Of a DNA stretch of 21,072 nt, positions 8,073-14,763 are shown piece after piece. Source of the DNA: a virus; the IMG/VR virus record IMGVR_UViG_3300009537_000212, positions 1 through 21,072 of that record; one strand, given 5' to 3'. The notes under the pieces were generated by a model. The model searched no databases. It worked only from the letters and a program-made list of their open reading frames with translations, and was not told where the DNA came from. The translations under genes were made by a program, and so were the position numbers. The first letter of the stretch is position 1. Every line of letters begins with the position of its first letter.

Positions 8073-8549
8073 TTACTCCTCTCTAAAGATGTAGGTGATG
8101 CCTGCCGGCCGGGATTTCAAAACCTTCCGTTTGTGTTCGGCCGTCACGACCGGCGTCGTCTGAATTACTGCAAAAAATGTCCCGAAGGACTTTTTCATCA
8201 ACGTGAATTTTTTAAGCTTCGCATATTCTCCGGTAGCGCCCTTCTCAACCAGGTGTGGAACCAGGGCGACCCCGGCGAAGTCTTTTCTGAACAGCTGAGT
8301 AGAAAAATCATCACCGTCTGTAATCGTAACCGAATAACCTTTGGCATCGAGGTAATTCTTGATTTTCTGATCCGTCGGCGCAATCTGAGCCTGTTCTATC
8401 ACATCGTCATAAAAAGCCTGGAAGCTGCTCACGAACATCGAAATTGAATCGAACACAACCTCCAGAAGCTTTGCAACACGCGTGTTCCGGAGAACAGCTG
8501 GAAGCAGCTGTCTGAAAAAATCATCAAAATTTTGCGTGAAGGTTGCCAT
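8073..8549 (-). CDS. Baseplate tail protein, P2 gpI / Mu gp48-like by position
   Basis: A 158-residue protein directly after the J-like baseplate gene, where contractile phages normally encode gpI/gp48. The N-terminus MATFTQNFDDFFRQLLPAVL with the following helix VAKLLEVVFDSISMFVSSFQ resembles the helical start of tail protein I families, which help join the J subunits of the wedge. The C-terminal half is beta-rich (KSFGTFFAVIQTTPVVTAEH). Overall sequence similarity to P2 gpI is not obvious to me, so the assignment leans on gene order. SD and start are close to the upstream stop (6-bp gap). Confidence 0.5.
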   Translation of the reverse strand: MATFTQNFDDFFRQLLPAVLRNTRVAKLLEVVFDSISMFVSSFQAFYDDVIEQAQIAPTDQKIKNYLDAKGYSVTITDGDDFSTQLFRKDFAGVALVPHLVEKGATGEYAKLKKFTLMKKSFGTFFAVIQTTPVVTAEHKRKVLKSRPAGITYIFREE

Positions 8550-8555
8550 TAATCC

Positions 8556-9251
8556 CTACTGTTCAAAGAACCAGGCGTGCGAGCCCTGGCGAATCAGTGT
8601 GACAACCCCAAGCGTGACGTTCCCTGGGGCCACGTTTTCTGACGGAGTTACAATGTAAAAATCCGACAGCTGAGCGTTTTCATTCAACACAACCTGAATC
8701 AACCTGGATAGCACAACACCCTCATGGAAAGCCAAATTCGTGAAGAAATCTGTGATCGACGTATCGATATTCGTTTCAATCTCGGCCTGTGAAAGGCCGG
8801 AACTCTCGGAGATCTGATACACAGCGTCAATTTTTACTGTCTGCGAAGCCATCTGTTGACATCGAATTGGAAATCCAAGCAGCTTGATCCCATTGATAAT
8901 CACCTGCAGCTGTCCGATTCTGGTTGCCGTCGGGATCCCGTTGCCGGCCAAAAGAGGGTAAAGAACGAGACCGTGGCTGGTTTCGTCATGATAGACCGTC
9001 ACGATGTCTGACTCCTGAAGCAGACGTTCCTTGTAGAAACCGATCGTACCTTCTCTGTGAAGACTCAACTCTGCTTCGATATCGGTTTTCGCCCGTTCAA
9101 AAAATTCATAGAGACGGTGAAGTCCGGTTGCGAAGATCTCAAGGATCAGTTTCCAGATCGACGTTTCAGATGTGCTGGTCAGTTCCGGAAGCAGCTCATC
9201 CTTTTTAGTCTCCAGATCCTGATATATCTCATCAAACGTTTTTTCAGCCAT
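8556..9251 (-). CDS. Baseplate J-like protein
   Basis: A 231-residue protein. The N-terminal helices TFDEIYQDLETKKDELLPEL and SETSIWKLILEIFATGLHRL are typical of baseplate J proteins (T4 gp6, P2 J, Mu gp47 group), which form the wedge ring. The central part (IVTVYHDETSHGLVLYPLLA; GQLQVIINGIKLLGFPI) and C-terminal part (EIETNIDTSITDFFTNLAFH; FHEGVVLSRLIQVVLNENAQ) follow the family order, including the region before the final beta strands. It is shorter than P2 J (about 300) and Mu gp47, mainly through a reduced middle domain. It overlaps the gp25-like gene by 8 bp. Confidence 0.75.
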   Translation of the reverse strand: MAEKTFDEIYQDLETKKDELLPELTSTSETSIWKLILEIFATGLHRLYEFFERAKTDIEAELSLHREGTIGFYKERLLQESDIVTVYHDETSHGLVLYPLLAGNGIPTATRIGQLQVIINGIKLLGFPIRCQQMASQTVKIDAVYQISESSGLSQAEIETNIDTSITDFFTNLAFHEGVVLSRLIQVVLNENAQLSDFYIVTPSENVAPGNVTLGVVTLIRQGSHAWFFEQ

Positions 9252-9558
9252 TGAGCTCTACCTCGATTTCGAACTCGTTATCTTCGTTTACATTGAAGCG
9301 CGGCCGTCCTTTCAACCCCAAGATGTCAAGATTCAGCTTTACTCGGCGCTTCATTTCCTGGACTTCACGAGAATCGATATCGGCGTTAATCATCCGCTTC
9401 AATCCAATCCCAACCATCGGAGCAAAAAGCCAATCGCCCGGATCCGTGTGCAGAGCCAGGCGAACGTCTTGAATATTGAGCGGACTGTCGGACAGTTTGG
9501 CAAAATCACCACTCTCGACGGCGAGCTCGAATGCCGTATCCATCTTTAGGTCAGTCAT
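9244..9558 (-). CDS. Baseplate wedge protein, gp25/gpW-like
   Basis: A 104-residue protein. The sequence around TDLKMDTAFELAVESGDFAK and NIQDVRLALHTDPGDWLFAP, followed by MVGIGLKRMINADIDSREVQ, matches the T4 gp25 / P2 W family pattern: an early region, then a helix of the form (R/Q)xxLxTxPGDxxxxPxxGxGL. Family members are part of the inner baseplate wedge and trigger sheath polymerisation. Length is normal for the family. Gene order with the J-like gene immediately after supports the call. ATGA overlap with the small gene upstream. Confidence 0.85.
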   Translation of the reverse strand: MTDLKMDTAFELAVESGDFAKLSDSPLNIQDVRLALHTDPGDWLFAPMVGIGLKRMINADIDSREVQEMKRRVKLNLDILGLKGRPRFNVNEDNEFEIEVELNG

Positions 9559-9749
9559 TTGACATCACACCTCAAGGGAGCCGGGTTCGGTACCGGGACC
9601 GCGATTGAGGCGGCGCTAACAACGACCTGACCCGGAGGGATTGTGATCTCGAGGTTTTCCACTATCGCGCGCGCGAGCGCGTTGGCAAAATCATCAGGAT
9701 CCTCGAGTTCTTCCAACGCCGCTTTGATAACAGATCCGGTCAGTGCCAT
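9555..9749 (-). CDS. Small hypothetical protein in baseplate operon
   Basis: A 64-residue protein coupled to the gp25-like gene by an ATGA overlap (9558-9555). The first 35 residues are an acidic amphipathic helix region (AALEELEDPDDFANALARAI), and the rest is hydrophobic and Pro-rich (ITIPPGQVVVSAASIAVPVP), suggesting beta strands. No known family is recognised. Small proteins at this place in Mu-like operons may be baseplate components. Its tight coupling on both sides supports that it is a real gene. Confidence 0.55.
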   Translation of the reverse strand: MALTGSVIKAALEELEDPDDFANALARAIVENLEITIPPGQVVVSAASIAVPVPNPAPLRCDVK

Positions 9750-9758
9750 TTTTTTCTC

Positions 9759-10097
9759 CTACAAAGTGAAAGTCAGAACGAACCCCAGAACGTCGCCCAC
9801 GGTGTCCCAGAAATATCGCGCCCACCAGGACAGTTCCCCAGGCGCTGGAATATTTTCGGAACCAAAGTCCTTGAATCCAGCCCACCGATGTTTCCTGGTC
9901 CCTTTAGATAATCGTACCAGGAACTGAACCACCTCAAGAAAAAACACTATTGCAGCAACGATCGGGGTTATGCTGACGCCATAAGTCGTCAGAAAGAACG
10001 CGTGAACACGGCCGAACAGTTCTCCTCCAACGATGTGCCAGGCCACCCAGCGATTGTTCAGCACTGCTGCTTCATGAATCTGAATCAGGATGCTCAT
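9759..10097 (-). CDS. Putative small membrane protein in baseplate operon
   Basis: A 112-residue protein using the ATG at 10097, which forms an ATGA overlap with the spike gene stop. A longer in-frame start at 10151 would run 55 bp into the spike gene and has no better ribosome site. There are two hydrophobic segments, about residues 42-63 (VSITPIVAAIVFFLEVVQFL) and 94-112 (YFWDTVGDVLGFVLTFTL), with a basic Trp-containing loop between them (SKGTRKHRWAGFKDFG). The function is unknown. A two-TM protein between spike and gp25 is out of place for virion structure: it may be a second holin-like protein or a membrane-acting factor. Confidence 0.55.
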   Translation of the reverse strand: MSILIQIHEAAVLNNRWVAWHIVGGELFGRVHAFFLTTYGVSITPIVAAIVFFLEVVQFLVRLSKGTRKHRWAGFKDFGSENIPAPGELSWWARYFWDTVGDVLGFVLTFTL

Positions 10098-10642
10098 GGT
10101 TTCGCCTTCACGGTTTGGGATCCTCGAAACGGTGCGCCGGTTACGAAGCACGCCGGCTGTGTGATTACGGTAAGAACACCCCCGTTGGCGCCCTTTCCCA
10201 ATTCCACGGTTCCCGCCGCATCCAGTTTAACATTGCCATCGGTCTTGATCTCGGTGTTGCCGCTGTTTTCGATCATGATGTTGACCGCTTTTTTGATCGT
10301 GACATTGTCGCCGGCTCCAATTTCAACCGTAAACCCGGATTCTTTTCGGAGAATCACTTTTTCAATCTCAAGACATCTTTGAATCACCGGAAGATCCCGC
10401 CTGCCGTCAACAAACTGAATCAAAACAAAAGATCCGACTTTCGGCAACTCAAAAAATCCGAGATCGTGATCCGCGTTAAGAGATCGGATCCGGACGTCCT
10501 TCAATTCTTCTCCTTCATCATCCGGGAGCACATTACAAGTGACTGCGGTTTCGTCCACAGATTGAACGACACCGGTGATGTGTGTATCGGGAGCGCCCAC
10601 GACCTCACGGATCGCATCGAGAACGTTACGCTTTCGGTTCAT
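10094..10642 (-). CDS. Baseplate spike / assembly protein V-like
   Basis: A 182-residue protein. An OB-fold-like N-terminal domain is seen at about residues 18-90 (HITGVVQSVDETAVTCNVLP; ELPKVGSFVLIQFVDGRRDL). It is followed by short regular strands typical of a spike beta-helix (NVTIKKAVNIMIENSGNTEI, then KTDGNVKLDAAGTVELGK). The C-terminus (ITQPACFVTGAPFRGSQTVK) resembles the end of Mu gp45/P2 V-type or PAAR-like tips. These proteins form the trimeric membrane-piercing needle. Its place after the tube gene and before gp25 and J is the usual order in contractile phages. The stop overlaps the next start by ATGA. Confidence 0.75.
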   Translation of the reverse strand: MNRKRNVLDAIREVVGAPDTHITGVVQSVDETAVTCNVLPDDEGEELKDVRIRSLNADHDLGFFELPKVGSFVLIQFVDGRRDLPVIQRCLEIEKVILRKESGFTVEIGAGDNVTIKKAVNIMIENSGNTEIKTDGNVKLDAAGTVELGKGANGGVLTVITQPACFVTGAPFRGSQTVKAKP

Positions 10643-10668
10643 GTGCCAACTTCTTTAAATGCCAAAGA

Positions 10669-11082
10669 TCAAAGCTCTTTGATCAGACCCATAATCTTAA
10701 ACTCAACATCGACGGTGACCTCGGTGTCACCCTGGGATGCGGATTTGCTCTTCTTGGTGAAGACACAGTCGATCAGTGTGTCGATCGACAGGGGTTGGTC
10801 GTCATTCTTGTAGGAGACAACGATCGGGAAGGGTGGAATCCTCAAGATGCCGCCAACGGCTGCCGCAGCGGCTTTGAGATTGTTATATTCGTGAAGCAGG
10901 AGTGTCACTTTTCCGGCGGCTTTATGGTTGCCCCGCCCGTAGCCGATTGGTTTTGTGCCGCGGCCATAAACCTCGTTCTTTTCGCCCTCTTCATCATACT
11001 CGATGTCGGTGATTCCTTCGAGTGCCAGGCCCAGGACATTGACCTTGATGGATTCCCAGTCGTAGAGTTGACCGTTGATCAT
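10669..11082 (-). CDS. Tail tube protein
   Basis: A 137-residue protein immediately after the sheath gene (27-bp gap), the standard place of the tube gene. Visible features are an N-terminal MINGQLYDWESIKVNVLGLA, then IEYDEEGEKNEVYGRGTKPI and GYGRGNHKAAGKVTLLLHEY. The EKxxVYGxGxxPIGYxxGN segment is characteristic of Mu-like tube proteins, which form the hexameric rings of the inner tube. The C-terminal beta strands DTEVTVDVEFKIMGLIKEL fit the family fold. Length is normal. Confidence 0.8.
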   Translation of the reverse strand: MINGQLYDWESIKVNVLGLALEGITDIEYDEEGEKNEVYGRGTKPIGYGRGNHKAAGKVTLLLHEYNNLKAAAAAVGGILRIPPFPIVVSYKNDDQPLSIDTLIDCVFTKKSKSASQGDTEVTVDVEFKIMGLIKEL

Positions 11083-11109
11083 GGATTTTTAAGCTCCTGG
11101 TTTATGGCG

Positions 11110-12249
11110 TTAGAGCGCCGGGTTCTTCAATGCGAAACGCAGATTGATCACGCGCGAGACAAAGCGCGGTGTAATGGACACATCGACATTGATTTGCGAC
11201 GTCCCCAGAAAATCCTGCCCCGGATCGATAACAACCATTCGGTCCATCGCTGTGATTTCCTGGGCCGCAATCATTCGATTCAAAGGGACTTCACCTTGAG
11301 CTTCCAGCTCCGCGAGAGCTGACAACAAATCATCGCCGGATGCGGGAAAGTCAGCGTTCAGATTCGGAAGCATCGCGGCTCGGACTTCACGTATCGCTTT
11401 AAACACTGTCCGGACTGTCTCAAGTTTGGCATAATCAGACCCAGCCGCCGCCAATGTGGGCGCATCAGTGATGTAAAATCCTGTGATGCCGGTGATTGTT
11501 CTCGCGGTGATGAACTTCGCGGTGTTCAACGTGTCAAGCTGCGCTTCGGTGTAAGCTTCAAACGTGGGATCCGGGGGAGCAATCGCAACGGCGTTTACGA
11601 TCTGGTTGTACCGGACGTACCCGGGGTTACGCGACACTTTGCTTTTGCCAAGGATCCCCATCATGGCGCCGCCGGCGCGGCCGGTCCATACTTCTCCACG
11701 ACCGTTCACAAAATCGACAAATCCTGCGGAAACACCAACGTACTTTGCAGCGCCCGTATAGGCGCCTGTGAGGGTTGTGATATAAGTCGCGGTGTCGGGC
11801 TCGGCTGCCACATCTTTGGCTTCCATCGTGAAGAAACTCGGACGATGACCTGTTAGCCAGGCATCGGCTTTCGTCTGCAGGCTCGCCACAAACGTTTCGG
11901 CTTGTGGTTCCGGGCAATACACCCCACGGATTTCCTCATTCGCAACGAGCGTGTCGATCGCGGCAAGGATATTCGTTGGAGTCGCATCGGTGGCTTTTAC
12001 AAGCCAGACCTTTTGGGCGCCGTTCTGGATGGCTAACTCGCCATAGGCAGCCAGTGGGTTGTCAGGCACTTTCCCTGTGACGGTAATCGCGCCGAACTCA
12101 TCCAGGATGTCATTGACGCTGGAGAAAGCCTTGGGTACATTGTCTGTGCCCTGGGCCGCGGTGGCTACGATCGCAAAAACGCCGTCCGTGTTCGGTCTGC
12201 CTAACCCGAGACCACCCTCTTTGATGGTTTCAACGACATTTGGAAGCAT
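11110..12249 (-). CDS. Tail sheath protein (DUF2586-like)
   Basis: A 379-residue protein. The start MLPNVVETIKEGGLGLGRPN, then VFAIVATAAQGTDNVPKAFS, NPLAAYGELAIQNGAQKVWL and the C-terminal GTSQINVDVSITPRFVSRVI follow the DUF2586 family, which are contractile tail sheath proteins. The sheath drives tail contraction. Family proteins are about 370-480 residues, so this is a compact version. It lies between the major capsid and tube genes, with no neck or connector genes in between. Its ribosome site (AGGGA) overlaps one arm of a 14-bp palindrome in the 44-bp upstream gap. Confidence 0.85.
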   Translation of the reverse strand: MLPNVVETIKEGGLGLGRPNTDGVFAIVATAAQGTDNVPKAFSSVNDILDEFGAITVTGKVPDNPLAAYGELAIQNGAQKVWLVKATDATPTNILAAIDTLVANEEIRGVYCPEPQAETFVASLQTKADAWLTGHRPSFFTMEAKDVAAEPDTATYITTLTGAYTGAAKYVGVSAGFVDFVNGRGEVWTGRAGGAMMGILGKSKVSRNPGYVRYNQIVNAVAIAPPDPTFEAYTEAQLDTLNTAKFITARTITGITGFYITDAPTLAAAGSDYAKLETVRTVFKAIREVRAAMLPNLNADFPASGDDLLSALAELEAQGEVPLNRMIAAQEITAMDRMVVIDPGQDFLGTSQINVDVSITPRFVSRVINLRFALKNPAL

Positions 12250-12259
12250 ATCAGAAGTC

Positions 12260-12273
12260 CCTGAATATTCAGG
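12260..12273. promoter_or_regulatory. 14-bp perfect palindrome overlapping sheath ribosome site
   Basis: CCTGAATATTCAGG lies in the 44-bp gap between the capsid stop and the sheath start. On the minus strand its second arm runs into AGGGA, which is the only reasonable Shine-Dalgarno for the sheath ATG (8-nt spacing). As RNA it has little loop, so a short hairpin or a protein-binding site are both possible. Function is not shown. Confidence 0.35.
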
Positions 12274-12293
12274 TGAAAGTTAAACCCCGTTGG

Positions 12294-13172
12294 TTATGTA
12301 TTCTCGCGGATCGAGATCACACCGTTTGCACGAAGTTTCGCCCGGCCGTAGTTGGACTGGATGACGATTTCGTCACGTCGTTTCGTAACGTTGTACGCCG
12401 TCCGCGCAACCAGCTTGAGCTGCATAACAGCAGCGGTGGATCGCTGCTGGTATGCAAGGAACGCGTTCTTGTCCTGGGTGCCGGCTGCCTGTCCATCGGC
12501 TGCCAGCAGAGGCACTGCTTCGGACTGCAGGACGTTAAATCCCAGGATCTTGCCGATCGTACCGTTTGTGATCGGGGATGCGGCCGGATTGAACCCGACC
12601 TTGTCCCAGCTGATGAATTGGTCGATCTTGAACAGCTGGGATTCCAACGCCGCGGTGATCGCAATGTATCGACGCATCTTCGAGAACTTTGCCTGGTTCA
12701 ACTTCTGTCGAGCGAAGATGAACATGTTCAGGTTGATTTCCGTGAGACCGGTTCCGCTGCCAGCCACATCGAACACGAAGTGCTGGGAATCGGCATAGGC
12801 TGACGTTGCCATCACCTTGGCAACGTTTTTGTCGATGCCGAAGCGGATGACCTGTCCACCCTGTTCGCCGTACGCACGGATTTTGTTCACGTTTGCCTGT
12901 ATGGCATCGATATTCTTGACACCGAAGGCCACGAAACTTTCCTGGTCGATCGGAATGTTTACGCTACTCTCATTGCCGAGCTCGTCAACAGTCGTGTCGC
13001 CGGTGGTTTGTTCGTCCAGCGTGTCCAGGACGGGAACCTCGACGGCCTCTCCTTTGTCCTGAACCAGGGGATCGAACTCACGCACAACGCTGTCGATGAT
13101 CGACTTGTCGTCGTCGCCCTGAATGAAGGGCTTCTGTGCGTTTGCTGTCCAGATTGTTGGATTAAAAGCCAT
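12294..13172 (-). CDS. Major capsid protein (HK97 fold, probable)
   Basis: A 292-residue protein preceded by a good GGGAG site 8 nt before ATG. The N-terminus MAFNPTIWTANAQKPFIQGD is typical of capsid proteins, then EVPVLDTLDEQTTGDTTVDE and SVNIPIDQESFVAFGVKNID (a P-domain-like strand and spine helix region). The C-terminal part has ITNGTIGKILGFNVLQSEAV, a common HK97-fold motif where a Gly-(Y/F)-x-(I/V) strand follows an insertion site, and ends with KRRDEIVIQSNYGRAKLRAN. Position after the protease/scaffold gene supports the call. It carries no long N-terminal extension, in line with a separate scaffold. Confidence 0.8.
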   Translation of the reverse strand: MAFNPTIWTANAQKPFIQGDDDKSIIDSVVREFDPLVQDKGEAVEVPVLDTLDEQTTGDTTVDELGNESSVNIPIDQESFVAFGVKNIDAIQANVNKIRAYGEQGGQVIRFGIDKNVAKVMATSAYADSQHFVFDVAGSGTGLTEINLNMFIFARQKLNQAKFSKMRRYIAITAALESQLFKIDQFISWDKVGFNPAASPITNGTIGKILGFNVLQSEAVPLLAADGQAAGTQDKNAFLAYQQRSTAAVMQLKLVARTAYNVTKRRDEIVIQSNYGRAKLRANGVISIRENT

Positions 13173-13222
13173 CTTTTCTGCTCCCGTGTTGGTTTATTGC
13201 TCAGGAAAAAACAATCGTTTTC

Positions 13223-13609
13223 TTAGTGGTTCGAACCTGCGAGACACTTCTGCAGGTACACCGCCTGGAGCTTTTCGTACTCCTGCGGCTTTTCCCCCGC
13301 AAACTTGATGAGCTGCTCGGGGTCATTCAGCATCTCCTCGAACCCGCCTGCCGGTGCGTTCGGATCGTCGCCAGTCTTGCGTTCCTTCGCGAGAGCCTGG
13401 ACGCTGTCCTTCACCTCTTTCAGTGTGGATTCGATCGACGTGAACCGCTTTTCGACCGGATCATCACCGGCTTTGACGTCCTTGCCGTCATCCCCTTCGC
13501 CTTCGCTTTTCTTCAGGCCGTAGTTTTTGACCAGGCCCTGCTCGAAGGTTTCCAACTGGGTCTTGATGACACCGCCGATGGCTTCAAGGTTTTCTTTGGT
13601 GAGTTCCAT
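13223..13609 (-). CDS. Possible internal-start scaffold protein
   Basis: Within the protease/scaffold gene, codon 198 is ATG (13609-13607) with GAGGG exactly 7 nt upstream. It would make a 128-residue protein starting MELTKENLEAIGGVIKTQLE, precisely the scaffold-like C-terminal half. Several phages (lambda C/Nu3 and relatives) make a separate scaffold from such nested starts. The position of the ATG at the domain boundary and the quality of its ribosome site support use, but this remains inferred. Confidence 0.4.
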   Translation of the reverse strand: MELTKENLEAIGGVIKTQLETFEQGLVKNYGLKKSEGEGDDGKDVKAGDDPVEKRFTSIESTLKEVKDSVQALAKERKTGDDPNAPAGGFEEMLNDPEQLIKFAGEKPQEYEKLQAVYLQKCLAGSNH

Positions 13610-14200
13610 GTCTTCGCCCTCTTTCTTCGGGTTATTTGATCCACCAGCGCTCTTGTCGATGCCGATGAGCTTATTCAAAGATTCCACACGATCCATGACC
13701 GCATCCCAGATCCAGTTTCCCAGCGTCCGTTTTGCTGATTCCTCAGCTGATTCAGCCTTCTGAATCCGTTGTGCCTGGCCGGCCATGGAAAATCCGGTAA
13801 GATTTCCGGCGTTGACCTGTTTGATGATCTCCGGATCCGAGATTTCAGCGCTTGCCCGCCATGCTCCGTCTTCACCAACCCAGGATTCCACAAAATCAAC
13901 TCCATCAGCCTTCTTGAAGCTGTGTTGGACGTCGACGTTGCCGGCTTTCAGCCCCTTCATGAAGTCAAATGCTGCGCGCCTGATTGTATCCGGATCTGCG
14001 AAGTCGCCGTCAGTGTCTACTTCGTTCGGAGCGTAGACAACACCGGTGACTACAACGGAGGATTCGTTCTTGGTGATTTTTTCAAACGGAAAGTCAACTC
14101 GGAAGGAATCGTCGTCTTTCAGCGTCCAGTTACGCCTGTTTGCAGGCGATTTGACCAGGCTGATCCAGTCCACGACGAGTTTTTTGAGTTGATTTGGCAT
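13223..14200 (-). CDS. Prohead protease fused to scaffold (XkdF-like)
   Basis: A 325-residue protein. Residues 45-140 match the XkdF-like phage serine protease pattern: VVVTGVVYAPNEVDTDGDFA, the candidate catalytic His in NVDVQHSF (H93) and the candidate Ser in LTGFSMAG (S138). The following 185 residues are acidic and helical with low-complexity linkers (KKSEGEGDDGKDVKAGDDP) and a coiled-coil-like section (VEKRFTSIESTLKEVKDSVQ), as expected for a scaffold that is cleaved and expelled during head maturation. It is the first gene after the intergenic palindrome/terminator-like site and lies 50 bp before the capsid gene. An internal start could make the scaffold part alone. Confidence 0.75.
   Translation of the reverse strand: MPNQLKKLVVDWISLVKSPANRRNWTLKDDDSFRVDFPFEKITKNESSVVVTGVVYAPNEVDTDGDFADPDTIRRAAFDFMKGLKAGNVDVQHSFKKADGVDFVESWVGEDGAWRASAEISDPEIIKQVNAGNLTGFSMAGQAQRIQKAESAEESAKRTLGNWIWDAVMDRVESLNKLIGIDKSAGGSNNPKKEGEDMELTKENLEAIGGVIKTQLETFEQGLVKNYGLKKSEGEGDDGKDVKAGDDPVEKRFTSIESTLKEVKDSVQALAKERKTGDDPNAPAGGFEEMLNDPEQLIKFAGEKPQEYEKLQAVYLQKCLAGSNH
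13750..13773. repeat. 24-bp direct repeat, copy A (in protease gene)
   Basis: This stretch matches 14594-14617 at 23 of 24 positions, in the same orientation. Here it encodes QRIQKAE in the protease/scaffold gene. The other copy is at the end of the 55-residue gene in a different reading frame, so the match is not due to shared protein sequence. Confidence 0.6.
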
Positions 14201-14242
14201 TCTGGCAGCCCCGTTTTTTTACTGCATGATACAAACGGAAAC

Positions 14243-14270
14243 CGCAAAAACACCTATCACAGAGACAGGT
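14243..14270 (-). terminator. Possible intrinsic terminator or operator after the 77-residue gene
   Basis: On the minus strand ACCTGTCTCTGTGATAGGT (14270-14252) folds into a 7-bp stem including one G-T pair, followed by GTTTTTG. It begins 12 bp after the stop of the upstream gene and precedes the protease operon. The same 19-mer with two changes appears at 14536-14554, where no T-run follows, so a protein-binding site is an alternative reading. The stem is short for a strong terminator. Confidence 0.35.
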
Positions 14271-14281
14271 AGGAAAATTTT

Positions 14282-14515
14282 TTATTCGTCGAGAAGTGTT
14301 TTTTCGATAAGAGGTAGGAGTAAGTTCACTGAATACGTGACTTGGATGGCTCTCGCAGAGGCGTAAATTTGAATCCTTTCCAGCTCAGAAACCGACACAT
14401 TTTTTACGATTGTGAACGGTTTCGACTGCTGAAACTCGAATCCGGCTTCCTGACAAAAAACCATCAATGCCCGGTGAGCCTTGATAGACGGGCTCTCACA
14501 GATAGCTATTCCCAT
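14282..14515 (-). CDS. Orphan small protein between two palindromes
   Basis: A 77-residue soluble protein starting MGIAICESPSIKAHRALMVF, with SELERIQIYASARAIQVTYS near the end of its core. No membrane segment and no family I recognise. Unlike its neighbours it is not translationally coupled: there is an 80-bp gap upstream and an 81-bp gap downstream. The region before ATG has no good Shine-Dalgarno (GATCGTGTAA), so the start is less sure. The gaps hold two related 19-bp palindromes. A self-contained gene inside a head operon suggests a late insertion (moron-like). Confidence 0.5.
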   Translation of the reverse strand: MGIAICESPSIKAHRALMVFCQEAGFEFQQSKPFTIVKNVSVSELERIQIYASARAIQVTYSVNLLLPLIEKTLLDE

Positions 14516-14535
14516 TTACACGATCCCGGCGATTC

Positions 14536-14554
14536 ACCTGTCTCAGAGACAGGT
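14536..14554. promoter_or_regulatory. 19-bp perfect palindrome, operator-like
   Basis: Two 9-bp arms around a central A: ACCTGTCTC A GAGACAGGT. It sits 20 bp before the ATG of the 77-residue gene. A near copy (17 of 19) lies at 14252-14270 just after that gene. No clear -35/-10 promoter was found beside it. A dimeric repressor site or an RNA hairpin are both possible. Confidence 0.4.
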
Positions 14555-14593
14555 TGAATGTGGATATGTTTTTTCAGCGCCGCCATCATTATC

Positions 14594-14617
14594 ATTCAGC
14601 TTTCTGAATCCGTTGTG
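14594..14617. repeat. 24-bp direct repeat, copy B (end of 55-residue gene)
   Basis: Matches 13750-13773 at 23 of 24 positions, 844 bp away. Here it covers the last codons and stop (NTTDSES-stop) of the 55-residue gene. The two copies bracket the 77-residue gene, both palindromes and the start of the protease gene. Confidence 0.6.
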
Positions 14618-14763
14618 TTGCTACAGGCCATCAGAATCCTTCGCCATCGTCTGATTGTATCAATACCGACACCGGCGCGATCCATATCCATTGCCTCGAT
14701 GAGTTTGACAATCTCGTCCAGCTCGTGAATCATTTGCTCCAGTGTTTCAGGTTTTTGTCTCAT
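14596..14763 (-). CDS. Small helical protein after MuF, unknown
   Basis: A 55-residue protein starting MRQKPETLEQMIHELDEIVK. I chose the ATG at 14763 because it overlaps the MuF stop as ATGA and has GGAG 6 nt upstream; a start at 14790 would extend into MuF. The protein is a helical, charged peptide with IRRWRRILMACSN near its end, which could bind nucleic acid or another head protein. No family is recognised. Its last 23 bases belong to a 24-bp repeat also found in the protease gene. Confidence 0.5.
   Translation of the reverse strand: MRQKPETLEQMIHELDEIVKLIEAMDMDRAGVGIDTIRRWRRILMACSNTTDSES

Noticed and set aside
10098-10151. Earlier in-frame start for the two-TM protein
   Set aside because: It runs 55 bp into the spike gene and encodes an Arg-rich segment without a better ribosome site. 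The ATGA overlap at 10097 is preferred.
10115-11322. Two long plus-strand open frames (232 and 246 codons) across the spike and tube genes
   Set aside because: They lie antisense to well-supported structural genes, have atypical composition and lack ribosome sites and coupling. They are shadows of biased codon use on the other strand.
13173-13222. AAAAC/GTTTT hairpin with T-run between protease and capsid genes as terminator
   Set aside because: The stem is only A/T-rich and about 5 bp. A terminator here would block capsid expression, so chance is more likely.
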